A stretch of DNA of 6,155 nt. It comes from Methanobacteriota archaeon (GTDB lineage Archaea; Thermoplasmatota; Poseidoniia; Poseidoniales; Poseidoniaceae). The number at the start of each line of letters is the position of its first letter. Position 1 is the stretch's first letter. Location: assembly GCA_002697705.1 (NCBI GenBank), contig NZXL01000064.1, positions 1,993 through 8,147 on the forward strand, given 5' to 3'. The notes below the pieces were generated by a model. It was not told where the DNA came from, did not search any database, and worked only from the letters and a program-made list of their open reading frames with translations. Position numbers and translations under genes: made by a program. Positions 4,675 to 6,155 of this stretch are shown one piece after another.

Positions 4675-6155
4675 ATGAACGACATGTATGATGACGATGC
4701 TGGTGGAATCGCGGAGGATGTAAACAGTGTTGATGACATTCAAATACAAGTTCAATCCCAATTGATGATTGGAGAGGAGTGTTCTAAAAATGATGATCCA
4801 AAAGGAGCTTTGGCTGCATTCAATAAAGCCATCTCTTTAGACCCTTCTTGTGACATGGCTTGGTTTAATCGTGGAGTCCTATTAGAGGCTCAGCAAGATG
4901 CTAGAGGTGCTAGGCAAGCATTCCAAATTTGTCTTGACGTGAATCCTAATCATGCACCTGCTACTGCAAATCTGTGTATCCTATTGGAGAGAATAGGGGA
5001 TGAAAGTGGAGCCTATGAAATGTCTACAAGAGCATTAGATTTCTATCCTGGACATCCTGCAATAATGGAAGTTAGAGAAAGATGTTCAGGTAGTAAAAGT
5101 ACAAAACCAATTGAACAGATGACTCAAGTAGTAACCACTGATTCATTCAAAGAAGAAGATATGCAAGTCGCGATGAGTGAAGTAGGATTAGATGATGTCA
5201 ATGCCGTATTAGAAGAAGCAGTATATCACGACATGGATGAAAATAAGAATCTAGATATCGATGAACTCCGCTCCGCAGCAGAAGTTGTCGCTGCTACAGA
5301 AAACATACAAGAGAAAATAGAACTTGTACAACCTGTTACACAATCAATACCAAATGAACAAGATATAATTACTCAAGAAGATAACAAAGTTGAACCAGTA
5401 ATTACTACAGTTGATTTAGATGCATTGGTTGAAGAAGCGACACAATTGATTCGTAATGGTGACCCTGCATCTGGTTTGAAAACACTAAAACCATATTTGA
5501 AAAATGAGGCTGCAAACCATGCACCATCTTGGAGAATCGCTGGAGGTGCAATGGCTAGATTAGATCTCGATGAACATGCCATATCAGCATTAGAACATGC
5601 TCAAAAATTGGACCCTTCAAGCGCCAAAGGATGGTTCAATCTGGGGTCTGTAAAACAAAGATTGGGACATCTAGAAGATGCTGGAGCATGTTATGCTAAC
5701 GCATTACGTGAAGACCCAAATTACATCAAACCTGCAATAAAGTGGAGTGAAAGTTCGAGAGAAATTAATGATATTGAAGGATATCTTACAGCCGCTAAAG
5801 TTGTAGTCACATTACAGCCAGACAGCCCAATAAGAATGGAGTTAATTATTACCTTAATCGAACTTGCTGAGGGAGAATCTGAAGTCTTGGAATTAGCCAG
5901 TGGATTACCGCCAACAATCCCTGCTGGGCCAGAATTAGCAGCCAATGCTTTGGCACTACTTGGAGAAGGACAATCAGAACTCCATGCAAGAGCATTTTCT
6001 GCAATGAATAATCATGTTGAATCTGTCACTATATGGAAAGCATTGATTCAAACTGAAAAGAATAATCCAATACTTTGGCGCGGACTATCTAAGTCGCTCA
6101 AAGCAGCAGGTGATATCGAAACTTCAGAAAGATGTAGGATGAAAGCAGATGCTCT
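4675..6155 (+). CDS. TPR-repeat protein with an internal EF-hand loop, 3'-truncated
   Basis: Open from the ATG at 4675 to the window end (493 residues seen, no stop). An in-frame TAA at 4669-4671 bounds the start; ATG 4684 is a second possible start. There is no signal peptide or membrane segment, so it is probably cytoplasmic. The N-terminus is acidic (DDDAGG). TPR block 1 covers about residues 31-127, with hallmark helices 'GALAAFNKAISLDP' (44-57), WFNRGVLLE (63-71) and 'GARQAFQICLDVNP' (78-91). A linker of about 115 residues, rich in E, T, V and Q, follows and contains an EF-hand-like loop at 186-197. TPR block 2 runs from about 246, with 'HAISALEHAQKLDP' (301-314), WFNLGSVKQRLG (320-331) and 'DAGACYANALREDP' (335-348), and degenerate repeats continue to the end. 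TPRs are protein-binding scaffolds; the partner is unknown. The gene is divergent from the FMN reductase-like gene. Confidence 0.85.
   Translation, partial: MNDMYDDDAGGIAEDVNSVDDIQIQVQSQLMIGEECSKNDDPKGALAAFNKAISLDPSCDMAWFNRGVLLEAQQDARGARQAFQICLDVNPNHAPATANLCILLERIGDESGAYEMSTRALDFYPGHPAIMEVRERCSGSKSTKPIEQMTQVVTTDSFKEEDMQVAMSEVGLDDVNAVLEEAVYHDMDENKNLDIDELRSAAEVVAATENIQEKIELVQPVTQSIPNEQDIITQEDNKVEPVITTVDLDALVEEATQLIRNGDPASGLKTLKPYLKNEAANHAPSWRIAGGAMARLDLDEHAISALEHAQKLDPSSAKGWFNLGSVKQRLGHLEDAGACYANALREDPNYIKPAIKWSESSREINDIEGYLTAAKVVVTLQPDSPIRMELIITLIELAEGESEVLELASGLPPTIPAGPELAANALALLGEGQSELHARAFSAMNNHVESVTIWKALIQTEKNNPILWRGLSKSLKAAGDIETSERCRMKADA
5230..5265 (+). other. EF-hand-type calcium-binding loop inside the TPR protein
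   Basis: Residues 186-197 read DMDENKNLDIDE, giving D at 1, D at 3, N at 5, L at 8, D at 9 and E at 12 of the canonical 12-residue EF-hand loop. Only position 6 (K instead of the usual G) is off. The flanks look helical on both sides (VNAVLEEAVYH before, LRSAAEVVAA after), as an EF-hand needs. Only one copy is visible; EF-hands usually pair, so it may pair between subunits or with a partner. Confidence 0.6.

Noticed and set aside
5373..5945. Minus-strand open frames at 5373-5582 and 5721-5945
   Set aside because: They are opposite-strand shadows of the TPR gene, whose plus-strand frame is open for 493 codons with clear TPR motifs.
1..6155. CRISPR arrays, tRNA or rRNA genes, insertion sequences
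   Set aside because: I saw no regularly spaced repeats, no tRNA-like segments or rRNA stretches, and no transposase or terminal inverted repeats. The only long-range repetition is the diverged Ig-like and TPR protein repeats.

Overview
The window looks like a piece of an AT-rich archaeal genome, most likely a marine planktonic euryarchaeon of the Poseidoniia type (Marine Group II or a relative). This placement is an inference. It rests on a large secreted protein built from repeated beta-sandwich domains with one C-terminal membrane anchor and a cytoplasmic tail ending in a 'GLPxGWTxEQWxYYGQxYLD' motif, which I associate with this group. It also rests on a stand-alone PqqD-like protein, Shine-Dalgarno sites (GAGGT, AGGTGAT) inside operons, and no such sites at the first genes of transcription units, as in archaea with leaderless mRNAs. 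No rRNA or other marker gene is present to confirm it.

Layout: positions 1-3293 carry a rightward cluster of three genes. The first (1-2628) is the 3' part of a large surface protein whose start lies before the window. It is followed, with a 4-base ATGA overlap, by a 56-residue protein with two membrane segments (2625-2795), and then by a 162-residue PqqD-like protein (2805-3293) with its own Shine-Dalgarno site. A leftward pair occupies 3294-4583: an NADPH-dependent FMN reductase family protein (4583 to 4053) and, 15 bases further on, a formylglycine-generating-enzyme-fold (SUMF1/FGE) protein (4037 to 3294) that lacks the catalytic cysteines. The two clusters converge with no base between their stop codons (3293/3294).

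A 91-base divergent intergenic region (4584-4674) holds the presumed promoters of the leftward pair and of a rightward gene that starts at 4675 and is still open at the window end (6155). That last gene encodes a cytoplasmic TPR protein with two TPR blocks separated by an acidic linker carrying a near-canonical EF-hand calcium-binding loop.

How they may work together: the rightward cluster pairs an envelope protein, a tiny membrane protein and a peptide-binding-fold protein, so a link to surface-protein or peptide handling is possible but unproven. The leftward pair may be a redox or flavin unit. I see no mobile element, CRISPR array, tRNA or rRNA. The items most worth a second look are the orphan PqqD/small-membrane-protein/surface-protein cluster, the EF-hand within a TPR protein, and the FGE-fold protein without its copper-binding cysteines.
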